A stretch of 64,000 nucleotides of DNA. Source: Laccaria trichodermophora (lineage: Eukaryota > Basidiomycota > Agaricomycetes > Agaricales > Hydnangiaceae). Positions 22,721 through 34,032 of the stretch are shown piece by piece. The DNA lies in NCBI GenBank assembly GCA_018417955.1, contig JACTVC010000020.1:1073460-1137459 (forward strand), read 5' to 3'. The notes below the pieces were generated by a model. It ran no database searches. It had not been told where the DNA came from and was given only the letters and a program-made list of their open reading frames with translations. Positions within the stretch are counted from its first letter, which is position 1, and every line of letters starts with the position of its first letter. Both the position numbers and the translations under genes were made by a program.

Positions 22721-24932
22721 ATGTCCTGGTCAGCCCACCTCCCTCCCGCTATCACACATAACCTCCCCACTTGGACCACACACCTCCACCTCCCACCGAT
22801 CGACATCCAGATCCTCATCCTTCTCTCCTTCCTCGCCCTCATCCCCTTCCTCTCTCGCCCTTCTTCCTTCTTTCGAGCCAGCGTCCGAACAACGCCCCTC
22901 CCCGGCCCACGCAACACCTCCCTCCTCTTCGGGCTCTACCGCCACATCAACGAGTCTCCCGACCCCGGGCTGGTATACGAACAATGGGCGGAGGAATACG
23001 GTCCCGCGTATGTTGTTCCTGGGGGTTTTGGCTCCAAGAGGGTGGTGATTCTCGATCCGAGGGCGAATGCCCATTTTTATGCGAGGGAGACGTTTGGGTA
23101 TGTACAGACGAAGCTTTCTAGGGTTTTTATTGAGAATCTGGTGCGTGCTTCGTCTTTTTTCTTGGAGTGAGCGCTTATGGTGTGGATGTAGTTTGGACGA
23201 GGGTTGTTGTGGGCTGAAGGGGAGAGTCATAAGCGGTGAGTTTTCGATCTCTTTTTTTATTGTTTCTTACTGATTTATGTTGTACATAGCCAACGCAAAG
23301 CGCTTACCCCAGCATTCAGCAATGCAGCCATCCGAAAACTAACCTCCGTATTCTTCGATTCTTCATACAAGGCCCGTCATTGTTTCCCCTTCCTCCGCCC
23401 TCTGGCCCTCATTAACCCGCGTTCTAAATATAGCTGAAAGGAATCTGGGACGCCAAAATCGACGCAAGCACCACGGACGACGTTATTCTGGACGTCCAAA
23501 TCTGGATGAACCACATCTCGTTCGTCCTCCCTTCCCCTCCTCCCCTTCCCTTACTAACACCCTCTCTATTTCCTCCGTAGACTCGACTCAATAGGCATAG
23601 CAGGCTTCTCACACACCTTCGGCGCCCTCGACGGCAACAACACACCCGTCATCGACGTCTTCGACTCCTTCGCGTCCTCCGATACCTCCTTCCTCTCCAA
23701 ACTCGTGTTTTTCCTTGGACCTGTTTTTCCGATGTTGCAGAAATTGCCGACGAGGCAGAATAGGATGTTTAAGAGGTTGAGGAGGACTATGGGGGCGATT
23801 GCGGATGAGCTTATGGCTAGGGACCGGAGGATGCGTGAGGGGGGAGTAGTAGGGAAAGGGAAGGAGGAGGAAAAGTCGATTATTGGGTTGTTGCGTGAGT
23901 TTTGCGTCGTTCTTTAGGATAGCGGCTGATAAGGGGGACAGTGAAAGCGGAAGATAAGAGCTCGTCGTTGGCTATGACGCAGGAGGAGATTTTGGCTCAG
24001 GTTCGGTACCTTTATTTTTACGAATCTTTTGATGACGTTTCTTTTTAACTAGATGAATGTACTCCTACTAGCCGGCTACGAAACCACTTCCAGTAAGCCC
24101 TCCCTCCTTTTGGCTTCTCTTCTCCGCTAACGCTCATTACTTACAGTCAGCTTAACTGTACGTTGTCCCCCTTACCTCTTCCCAAATACTAACACCTTCG
24201 TTTCACAGTGGGCCCTAATAGAACTCTGCCGGCGCCCAGACAAACAACAACAACTCCGCGACGAGCTCTCCCAATTCAGCGGCACCGATCCAACATGGGA
24301 ACAACTCTCCACGAGCCTGCCTTACTTGGATGCGGTTGTCCAAGAGGTGTTGAGGTTACATCCGCCTGTTGAGGAGACTACGCGTGTGGTCAGTTGTTGT
24401 TTTCTTCCTTTTTTCCCATTCACCACCCACAAATGAACAACAGGCAGCCCAAGACGACATAATCCCCTTCTCCTCCCCCTTTGGAACTTCCGGCACCAAC
24501 ACTTCATTGGTGATAGCAAAGGGAACAACCATAACATCCCCCATCCGTGCCCTCAATCGCGCAGAAGCGCTCTGGGGCCCAGACGCCAAGGAGTTTGTAC
24601 CCGAGCGGTGGTTGGATGATATGCGTGGTGTCACGGGGAAAGCGAAGGAGATTATGGGACATAGACATATATTGACGTTTTCGGATGGGCCGAGGACGTG
24701 TCTTGGGAAAGGGTTTGCGTTGCCGAATTTTAAGGTTCGTTTTGCGTTTCCAAAGTTCTTGTTTTCTGATGCACTGTAGGCGACTTTGTCGGTGTTGATT
24801 CGGAACTACGACTTTGCGTTCCCTGGTGGTGTGGATACGAAGATTGAGAAACATCCCTCTATTTTACCTCGTCCCAAGGTTGCTGGGGAGGTTGGGGCAC
24901 GGGTTCCATTGAGGGTTAGGAGGGTTGAGTGA
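22721..24932 (+). CDS. Cytochrome P450, copy 3 (complete; one GC donor)
   Basis: Exons are 22721-23140, 23192-23235, 23290-23371, 23434-23519, 23581-23894, 23942-24000, 24053-24092, 24147-24157, 24209-24388, 24444-24734 and 24780-24932, giving 559 aa. All P450 motifs of copy 2 are present. Differences from copy 2 include MSW for MW at the start, an extra Val in the acidic loop before the KEEEKS stretch, and ALPNFK in place of ALANFK after the haem loop. The donor of intron 3 is GC (AAG then GCCCGT). GC-AG introns occur in fungi but the rest of this donor is weak, so splicing may be poor. Confidence 0.85.
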
Positions 24933-25335
24933 GTGATTGGGATTGGATTGTGCACGGTTAAGGTTGTATTTCAGGTTGAGATTCAAGAGCAGTGTACTCG
25001 TGTTGCGTTCGAACTATTGTACATTGGATACATATGTATGATACACAAATTTTTCATCTTGTTGATTTGTAAATGACCAAGAATGTATTGTACTCGTGTT
25101 GCGTTTGTACTGTTGTACATACATATGATACACAGATCTTCGTCTGATAATGACTCGATTAAACTGTCCTTGAGCCAGCAGAGAGGTGGTTCAGACTGGG
25201 GTCGTATACGTTGAGAGCTACCGTCCCCACGTCCGTTAACTCGTATCAGTCAAAGTAACAAAATTGACATACCGCTCTGCATCTGTGCCTGACCAGGTTT
25301 ATTCGACGACGAGATACCTGGTAGTCACACGGCAA

Positions 25336-26571
25336 TCAGACATGGTTTGTAAAATGAAAAAAGCAAAACAGACTTTGCGAAGCAATAGGACTCTGCAAAG
25401 AATCCATGACCGGCTTCCCGCTCCCATCTTCCTGACCCACACTCTGTTGGCCATTCATACCTTGCAAAAGGGTTCCCGGAGGGCCATGATACGCCATCAC
25501 CTGAGGCTGCCTCTGCTGCTGTTGGGGTGCCTGCATCTCCCCTCCTCCTCCACTCATCGTTCCATTCTTACTCTGAGTCAACCCACCACCACCACCACCA
25601 CCACCAGCCTTCCCCGGCGGCCTCCCCTCAACCCTTCTAACAAACTCCCCCCAACACGCCCTCTCATCCCCACCCATCGCCTCAAAATGCTCCCTCACGG
25701 CCGCTGGCGCCTTTCGCCAAACCGCGCGATGGCGACACACCGTACTCTTCACGTACCGACTCCCAAACACGCGTTCGAACGCCGTACGTTGTGTCATGCT
25801 GGCACCAGAGGGGGACTGGGAGATGAGCGAGTCCATGGCTGCGAAACCTGCGGAGAGCTCGTAGACTGTGTAGTCGTTTGGCCAGCGTTTTAATGGCGGG
25901 TGTGGGTGGTAGGGTATTGAAGAAGAGGATGAGGAAGCAGGGGAGGAGAGGTGGATTGGTGTTGTTGGTGTTAGGTAGGCTGGGGGGGCGGATTGGGCTT
26001 GGAGAGGGGAAGCCGGGGTGGGTGTATAGAAGGTGGGGTATAGGTATGCAGTGGGTGTGGGGTTTTGCGTGTTGGTGGTGGGGTTCAACGTAGGGCTGTT
26101 GGTGGATGTTGATGGGGTCGGTGGGAGTACTGCTGCTGAGGTGGATGCGACGAGGACGGGGCTGCTTTGGGGTGGGGGAATGGTGCCGTGGGACATGTAG
26201 TACCCGTTTGAGATGTGGATCTTTGATAGATGCCCCCCTGGGTCGGAGGGGTCTGGTATTGACCGCTTCGATAGGGGTTTTGGTGGGGTGGTGTCGTGCT
26301 TTGACGATGAGGGCTGCTTGGCGGCCATGGGTGGTGTGTTTCCCGGAACTGGGAGTGTTGGAGCCGGGGGTCGAACGGTCATTTGCAGTTTCAGCTCTTC
26401 CCGTAGGCTCAGGCATTCGTCCTCTGGCAGCCCCTCGAGAAGGCTTTTACAAGCTCGGTATAGGAGACGCTGTTGACTTTCCACTATCCGAACTGTGCTG
26501 ACTGTATGTTGCTCCCAATGACTTGATGTGGGGTTGTAGGTATCCAGATACAATGAAGCGTTTAAACCCAA
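25336..26571 (-). CDS. HMG-box-like protein, copy 3 (5'-truncated, 411-aa ORF)
   Basis: Exon 3 only, with the same lesion at the tandem joint as copy 2: the frame closes upstream and the first in-frame ATG is MGLNASLYL. The HMG-box-like domain is intact. The C-terminus is of the copy 1 type (ending FHFTNHV). A glycine run of nine residues lies near the C-terminal side of the domain. It is tail to tail with P450 copy 3. Confidence 0.6.
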   Translation of the reverse strand: MGLNASLYLDTYNPTSSHWEQHTVSTVRIVESQQRLLYRACKSLLEGLPEDECLSLREELKLQMTVRPPAPTLPVPGNTPPMAAKQPSSSKHDTTPPKPLSKRSIPDPSDPGGHLSKIHISNGYYMSHGTIPPPQSSPVLVASTSAAVLPPTPSTSTNSPTLNPTTNTQNPTPTAYLYPTFYTPTPASPLQAQSAPPAYLTPTTPIHLSSPASSSSSSIPYHPHPPLKRWPNDYTVYELSAGFAAMDSLISQSPSGASMTQRTAFERVFGSRYVKSTVCRHRAVWRKAPAAVREHFEAMGGDERACWGEFVRRVEGRPPGKAGGGGGGGGLTQSKNGTMSGGGGEMQAPQQQQRQPQVMAYHGPPGTLLQGMNGQQSVGQEDGSGKPVMDSLQSPIASQSLFCFFHFTNHV

Positions 26572-29500
26572 GTCGGATACGAGTGTTGTAAATTGGGATA
26601 GCTGGAAATAGGGAAAGGTGGGGACTGTTTGCTGGAGTCGTATTGGATCTGTCTGTCATTGATGAATTTGAAGTGGGAAAAGAAGGTGGTGAAAAGAAGG
26701 AAAGCCTTGACACGTAGATTTATAGAGAGAGTTCTCGCCTATTTCCGTGTTGATTCGATGTCCGTGTTGCTGCCGGACCAACGAGAACGCAGCCATTTAG
26801 AGTTAAAAGACAGATTTGAGTTCAGCGATGAAAAGTGGTAAGTTTTCGATCATTTTTGGCCATAGTTTCGGTGCAAGGTAGAATGGACGAGCAGAACCTC
26901 CCCATGAAATTGTTATCGACGACAAAAGAGAATGTCTACAAATGTAACAAAACCAAACAAACAAGTTCTCCTCTTGCCAAGTTCATCAATCAGCGAAATA
27001 TCTGGCTAGGTCACACAGGTACGTGTCAGTATCTTATCTGAATGCTGAAACTTACCGACAAGTTTGAAAATTCAAGTTTGTCAATCGCGTTAAGGCAAAA
27101 ATCCACATTCTCATAGCATCCTGCAAACACAAGTCCATGAGTACTCGGCCAACCGACCTTACCGTGTGATTGGATGCTTGCAGGGTGGAGAAACTGGGTG
27201 TAAATGACTTTCCGATTTAGTAAGTAATCACTCAGCATTTCAAATTCACGCAAAACTCACTTATAGTCTGAAGCTACAATGTGCGGCGGATTTGTAGAAC
27301 ATGATCGACCTCCCCAAAAGGTTTGACGCTTCGTCCCAAGCCGGGAGCCCTGGAAAGGCTAATTAGAGAGATGACAGCTAAATTGCGAGGGTAAGTCAAT
27401 GAATACTCGAATAACGACACAAACTTACGCCTTACTTTAAAGATTACAATAGACCCACCATAACTTGATGACGGACGAGCATTCGAGGCGTGGGAGGACC
27501 GGGAAACCTCCAGAAACTGGCAACGCATGTTAACAACCTTCAAATACGTGAGTAATCACCCTAGCACTCAAACAGACATAAAACTCACATACATCCGAAA
27601 GCTACAAAGGCCGAACATGAACGACATCACAAAACGAGTTGGCGGGACATCGATACATCGTAACCAGCGTTGGAGAGGTGGATTGGAGGCCGTAATGTGG
27701 TGATTCAAGGATGACGAAGGTACATTGAACCCTTTGCTAGATCTTCACACATTGACCACACGTAGCCAACAATATCAACGAAAAAGGAAGAAAGGAGTCT
27801 CGGGAGGACCACGTCAAGCCCAGACAGTGTTTGCCGGAAATCGATATGTTGCGCCATCGCAAAGGAAGGCCTAAACATAATGGGTAAGTACTTGTTTGTA
27901 TGTAGGGTCCAATCCTTTTTATTCCTGCATGTTGCAGGTTGTCAACAGCAGCCAACGTTATCCAATGTCCGTATGCTATCCACATGGAGAGATGGCATCT
28001 AGCGCACGGCGATACGCCGTGTCAAAGCAAGTGAGATACATGGCAAGTTGGATGGGTTCCGGAAGCTGGAGGGTGGCCTCCATCCATTTAGCGGACATTG
28101 CTAGGTCGATTTGGGGCCAGGAGGAGTGCAGGGCAATTCGCACAGTCGACGTACCCCCATTTGGCGGATGTCGATACATATAGGTAATGTCGTTGATGGT
28201 CGTTGAGGTGAGGAGCGGTAACTTGAATGTGGTGTGTGTCAAAAATGATGCAGCAGCGCAGGTACGAGCGAATGACAACTTTATGATGAACCAGTAAGTA
28301 CCATCCCCACATTAGCAATAAGATAATTGACTTACATTGCATTTGAAAGGTGTCCCAGTGGCGTGGCGGTGCTTCGCACCGCTATCCTCGAACCTGTCCT
28401 ACACTCAAGAATGGTTTTCGTCAAGACAGCGGTATGTCGTCTCGGAGATCCATAGCAACCGTGAAGGGTTTTGGTGGCATATGTCCATTTTGCGGACGAC
28501 GATACATTGTCGTCTTGGGGCCAGGAGGAATGCAGGGCATCTTGCAGAGTCATCGTACCCCCATTTGGCGGACGGCGATACATATAGTCAACGTCACATG
28601 TCGAGGTCACGAACATTGACATGGTGCACAATGGCAATTTGACAATAACGACGGCAGGAAATCTATGAGTAGATGGGAAATCTAAGATCAATTCGTAAGT
28701 ATCATCCCCACATTATAAAAAAGATTAACGACTTACATGGCATTTAAAAGGAGTTTGGCGTCGCGGTGCTTCGCACTGCTCATCCTCTCAACTCAACAAA
28801 GTTTTTCTTCATTCAACTATGAGGCATTCCTTGTGGGCCAACAGTCCGCTCGCCGCAGGGCCAAAACCTCAGAAGAATAGTGCGAAAATCTTCGAAAAAA
28901 GGTCAGTGTAAGTACATATGTTCAAATACGAGAAGTAAAAGCAAGAGCTAACCTTTGTTCAGGGGCCAGAGGTGTTCCGCGCCTCTCGCAATGATGATGG
29001 GCCACAGCCTGGATACATATGGCTTTGTGAAGTCGATGTATACACGTTAACCAGACAGCGATACAGATAGTCAACATCAAAATAGATGTCTATGAGGCCA
29101 AGAATGTTGACACGGATGTGGTGAACTATGGCAGCAGCGGTGATTGAGAAGATAGAGCAGAAATCTTTGAAAATGGTTAGCACATATATTCAAATACCAA
29201 AAATAAAAGCAAAGGCTAACCTTCGTTCAGGTGTGAGAGGTGCTGCGCACCTCTCGCAATGATGACAGGCCACAGCCTGGATACACATGACTTCATGAGG
29301 AAATGAGAAGGTTGACTACATTACTTGTGGGCCAATGGACCACTCGCTGCGGGGCAAAAGCCTAGGAAAAATACTGCAAAAATCTTTGTAAAAAGGTGGG
29401 TGTTTGGACATATGACAATACGAACAAGGGCTTACCTTTGTTGAAAATAAATTGCCTCTTGCAATAGCCAGAAACAACGATGGGCAACAGTCTGAATGTC

Positions 29501-29700
29501 TTCGATGGCAAGCAGCATATGAAAACCATTGGAAGGAGGGTCATAACGACACCATGGGAAAAGGAGAGGAGGATGAAAATGGCAAAAATCGTCAGAGCCT
29601 TTATACCTGGGCACTATGGGGATCTGCGAGGAATGGTGCTATTTTTGCAGTGGCCTGGGCCAACAGCCCTTCGGCTCCCATTGATTTCCCACCGCTAAAT
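26572..29700 (-). other. Spacer 3 left arm: decayed gene-like block
   Basis: The 5' part of this block (about 26570-27000) and the part after 28280 match the other spacers. The segment from about 27000 to 28280 is strongly diverged but keeps the same module layout: short open stretches on - such as MWIFALTRLTNLN near 27070-27110, bounded by intron-like signals. YMYRHPPNGGT and YMYRRPPNGGT repeats occur near 28170 and 28570. No intact gene was found. Confidence 0.45.
29599..29605 (-). promoter_or_regulatory. TATA box of the left-arm gene, spacer 3
   Basis: TATAAAG on -, conserved with spacers 1 and 2. Confidence 0.5.
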
Positions 29701-31538
29701 TCCATTTCAGTGAATGATCCCCACTAACTTACCCTGTGTGATCGGACATGTCCGTAGCCTAAGATCACAGAATTACTCTCGCTCATTTCAGAAAATTTCC
29801 TGGTTTGCTCAGTTGCTGACATTCTCTGAATTCCTTCTTCAATTATTTCGGTCAAGTTCCAGCAATTCATACTCATTGCAGCAGAATGAAGTACTTGGCA
29901 GAGAACCACTGACAAGTACTTCATTCTGATGAGATGGGCATGAATAGAAAAAACTGAACCGACCCAAATTCCGGTACTCACTAAGATCCTGAGAATTGAA
30001 AAGTTGAAATATTACCCTTGATGCCACGCACACCATACATTCCAGCTCATAGGGTTTCAATAAACCCGATCTGTGATCCCAGCATGTTTACATGGCAACA
30101 TCATTTGGTCAGCATATACAAAGGCTTGTGAGATTTGGACCCACAAAGGCAATGAACCGGATGATGAGAATGAGGTAAGGAGTATGGATGGATCAAAGAA
30201 AGGCGGCAGACAGTGCAGATTTCATCATCGATCTGATCTGATCTTGGAAACCCAATTAGAAGGTGCACCAATTGCCCTTCTCCATTCCCTCATTTGTTGA
30301 TCAGTGATAAAACTGAGAGTTCGCGAGTGAAGAAGTAGATTACAAACCATATTCCCTGCTCATTTCGCCATAAGTGCATACTCTACTTCTGAAATCATTA
30401 CTTACAATATTATGAGTGGTTTTAAAGGGGTCAGCTCCCTTGCAACCCCATTGACGAGGCCAATACAGGGTATGTGTGTCAAAATATGATACGTATAATG
30501 GAAAAGCTTCGCAATTACTTAGAAGTTTACTTTGACTTGATACTTTTACGTCTGGTCGCTTGTTTGTATCATACATATTGGGCAACTTTAGCATTGGAAT
30601 TCATAACTTTTTTCGCATTTTATGAACAAAACGAGTCCTTCAAAACAATGCCGTATTCGATGCTAGTAATGTATTTACACATGTAGAAAAAGGAATCAAG
30701 TGAGCGCGTTGGCTGGTTGTGCTGCGCGTCGAAGATGAAGTGAGCGTGGTGGACAAACAAATGCACATCTCCTCCTCCCCCGTTTCTGCTTCTGCCTCTT
30801 TCCGCACTCTTCATTTTCCATCAAGGGTCCGGCTCTAGACCTTCCTCCCATCCTCACTAGCAACACTCACCCCTTGTTCTTAAAATTTTTCTTCCTTCTC
30901 GTTCCTTCTTCTAGGTCCCCGCACTGAATTCAGAATCCTCGCAAAGTGCCCGCGCATTGTAGGTTCTTTTCTGAAAAACTTCTGCATCAGAAATTAGCAC
31001 CATCAAGGGTCCTACCTGACAGGTGAAACTCGTTTTACCCAGCACTTTTGCGCGATCTGTGCGGTGATTGTTTCTTCGATGGTGGGTAGGAGGCCGTCCT
31101 CCATTTTCTACTACTCAATTGTCCATTTTTGTATATCCCCCATTAGATATTCTTTGGGGGGGTACTACTATGGAGTACCAGGTGGCCACTAGTGGAATCT
31201 CCTCTTTTGTAGCATTTCATTTTTGTTGAGCAATGGAATTCTTCCTCTGACGTTCGAAGTCACGTTTGAATGTTTGCACAAGTACGCGCAAAGATGTACT
31301 TCTTTTAGTTTTGTTTCTTCACGTACCACCAAAGTAGTCAATTTAATATCACTGAATGAAACAATCCTAACCGAGTGACGAAGGGGAGGAGATCTAGCAA
31401 ATTGCGCAGGGCATGTATCTCCGATCACTCATTTCCGGAGTTGCAACCATAATTCATTTTCCTCCCATCCGTCAAACATTCCGTCCCCTGACAGGTATGC
31501 GATATTCCGGATACGCCCATATCGCTTCTTCAAAAGTC
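29701..31538. other. Central part of spacer 3, no gene resolved
   Basis: Collinear with the centres of spacers 1 and 2. It contains the hairpin listed separately and a 75-codon ORF (30073-30300) like the one at 5876. No recognisable gene. Confidence 0.4.
29882..29928. repeat. Hairpin in spacer 3
   Basis: CAGAATGAAGTACTTG at 29882-29897 pairs perfectly with 29913-29928 around a 15-nt loop, as in spacer 1. Confidence 0.75.
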
Positions 31539-31545
31539 TATAAAA
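31539..31545 (+). promoter_or_regulatory. TATA box of the right-arm gene, spacer 3
   Basis: TATAAAA about 100 bp upstream of the ATG at 31647, with the same CTCTC leader as spacer 2. Confidence 0.65.
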
Positions 31546-31646
31546 GCCAGGGGACTGAACGTCAAATCCCCATCCCTTTCCTCCACGTCTCTTCCCTCTC
31601 CTCTCCTCTCCTCTCTCCTCTGCTCCCTCTCGCACTCCTCGCTATC

Positions 31647-32478
31647 ATGGCCTTGTTCGTCACTGGTGTCCTCATTGTTGAAGACTACGACCAGGTAAGC
31701 CAGTCAACGCTACTCTCGACAATGCGCAGTACTCACCAGCCGAAATACTGTTCGCGCAGAGCGCTTCGTCATCGTGTGCATTAGCGGCCTTTCACGTCGA
31801 CAACGAGTTCTGTGCACATATGATCATTTGCGGAGAGTTCTAGATAAAAAGGTACATCAGCTTTCAATTGAACACAAGCCGTTTACTTACGAATTTACTT
31901 GAGATTTTATCTATCCGAAGATAGAGTCAGTATTCACTTATCCCGCGATAATAATATACAGGTATTGACCATAGATTTCCTCTAGGCTGTTGACTGTTCG
32001 GACCACCATTTTCTCGCCGAGTCCTCCGAGTTTTCGTTGAAGGAGGCGGGGGATGCATGCCCGACGTCGCGTAACATCACTACATGTCCGGTAAGTGTCG
32101 AATGAATTTTCATATCGTTGACTTACTTCTACCGTGCTTTAGACCGTGTTTTTCCTTACAGGTTTTCACCTTTTTTCTGACGTCTTGGCCCCGCGGCGAG
32201 CGGACGGACACCTTGGCTCTTCGCAAAAGGCCATAGTGACTCTACCCGACCTCGAACGCATGCTCGTTTGCCTGTCGTCATTCTCGGTTGCCGCGAGAGG
32301 TGCTACGCACCTCGAGCATTTGAAAAAGCTGATTGAAAAAGGTCAGTACACGCTCGTCTTTCTGGTGTTTGAAGTACTTACACACGCGCATTTGTTCCAA
32401 GGAAATCGTGCCTGTGTATTCTACCGACGTTTTCGCCTAGCGGCGAATGGATCACCTGGCTGTACAATTGAACACTAA
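31647..32478 (+). pseudogene. Unknown intron-rich gene, spacer 3 copy (nonsense codon in exon 2)
   Basis: Exon 1 (31647-31694) and the exon 2 start (31760) match the spacer 2 gene. The codon that is TAC in spacer 2 is TAG here (31841-31843), so the product would stop after 43 residues. Spacer 1 shares the TAG, so either two copies inherited the same lesion or spacer 2 is the derived, reopened form. Downstream exons are identical to spacer 2. Confidence 0.55.
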
Positions 32479-34032
32479 ACAAGGTGAGTACGTATCCAGG
32501 CTCTTTGAGTCAGACTTATGAACTTACACCTCGGTTTTCGAAGATTGGCGCCCATTTCTTCTGAGGTTATGGCCCCGCGGCGAGCGGACCACTGGCCCGG
32601 AGCCAAAGCCCCGTAGATGATGAAAACCGTTGTTGCATATAGGATAGGTTTGAGGAGTAGCGGTGCGAAGCACCGCGCCGTCAAACTCCTTTTAAATGCA
32701 ATGTAAGTGGTTTATCTTATTGTTGATGTCGAGATGTTACTTACCGATTCATCGTAGATTTCTCATGCTGGTTCATATCCTGCTGCCGTTGTTGCCTATG
32801 CACACCACGTTCACGTCGTTCCTGGCCTCAACACGACGTTGAATATATGTATCGACGTCCGCCAAACGGGGGTACATCGACTTAGCAAAGGTATGTAAGT
32901 TTCCACGAATGTTTAAGAAAGGAGAACTTACTTCGTGAATGTAGCATCTACGCCCCATGCATCGTCGTCGTCAACGGCGTTGACTATCTGTATTGACGTC
33001 CGCCAAACGAGAGTAAGTATGTCGACTGCGCCAAAGTACGTTGGTTTCCACGGATGTTGAACGAAAGAAATACTCACTTTGTGAATGTTGCAGCGACGCC
33101 CCGTCGCTCGTCATTGTCAACAGCGTCCTAAGCACCTCGCATACTCACAAAGCCGCTTGAAGAGACGTTGTATCCGTATTCAAGGTCTCCGAGACAACGA
33201 GGAAGTCGTCCGTTTCGCGATTGTTTGGGTGGTGGTTTGTGGGGAGGAGTCAATGCTGATGCGTTGGAACGACGCAACGCATGGAGTAGTGACGGATTCG
33301 ATGCGCTAGGGAGTGAGTGTCGGCGGTGATATGTCGTTGTCTTTTGGGTTGTTGGGTGATAACTTCATGTGCGTCTCTTCTTTCATCCTTGAGTTCAGAG
33401 TTTTGATAGTGTTGCACAGATGTGGACTTCAAGCCACTTCAAGGTGTAACTCTTATTGTGAGATTGTCGAGCGTGTAGGGCGGGGAGAAACATGAGTTCT
33501 TCGAGTTGATGGAGACGGCTGTTGGGCGTTTGGAGACGCTTGAACAGAAAACAACGTTATTAGATGTCGTTGTCTTCAAGACTCTAGATCTCAGACGTAC
33601 TGCAAGCACCATCACACCTCGCACACAGCCTACAGTCTCCCCTCTCCCTCTCAAATCCATTATCGGTATCGGCATGGGCCTCATGCGTGGAGATGGATAT
33701 CGGATACGAGAACGTCGAAGGTCGTTTGCGACGCGTCGAAAAGTTGGGTTGTTCTGCGGCGGGGGCTGGTTGGGAGGAAGGTTGGATGGGAATGTGAGGC
33801 ATGGGTCAGAGCCGGAATCTGATTGATTAGAAGGATTGAAGACGCGAGTACGCGTAGAATGTATGTATCAAATCGCGTCGCGTCCGTTTTTGATTCCGGC
33901 TGCGTCATCAGGAGCGCCATCTGCTGATCGATCCCTGCACTTCATTCAATCCTTTTGTCAATCCATGCAGGGCTTTGCTTACAGCGTATACAAAACCACA
34001 TCCATCCTATCAGTGGCGCCCTCTCCATCATC
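32479..34032. other. Spacer 3 right end and upstream region of P450 copy 4
   Basis: Apparently base-identical to spacer 2 until about 33721, then close to it. It holds the same intron-like modules as 21168-22410 and no additional supported gene. Confidence 0.45.
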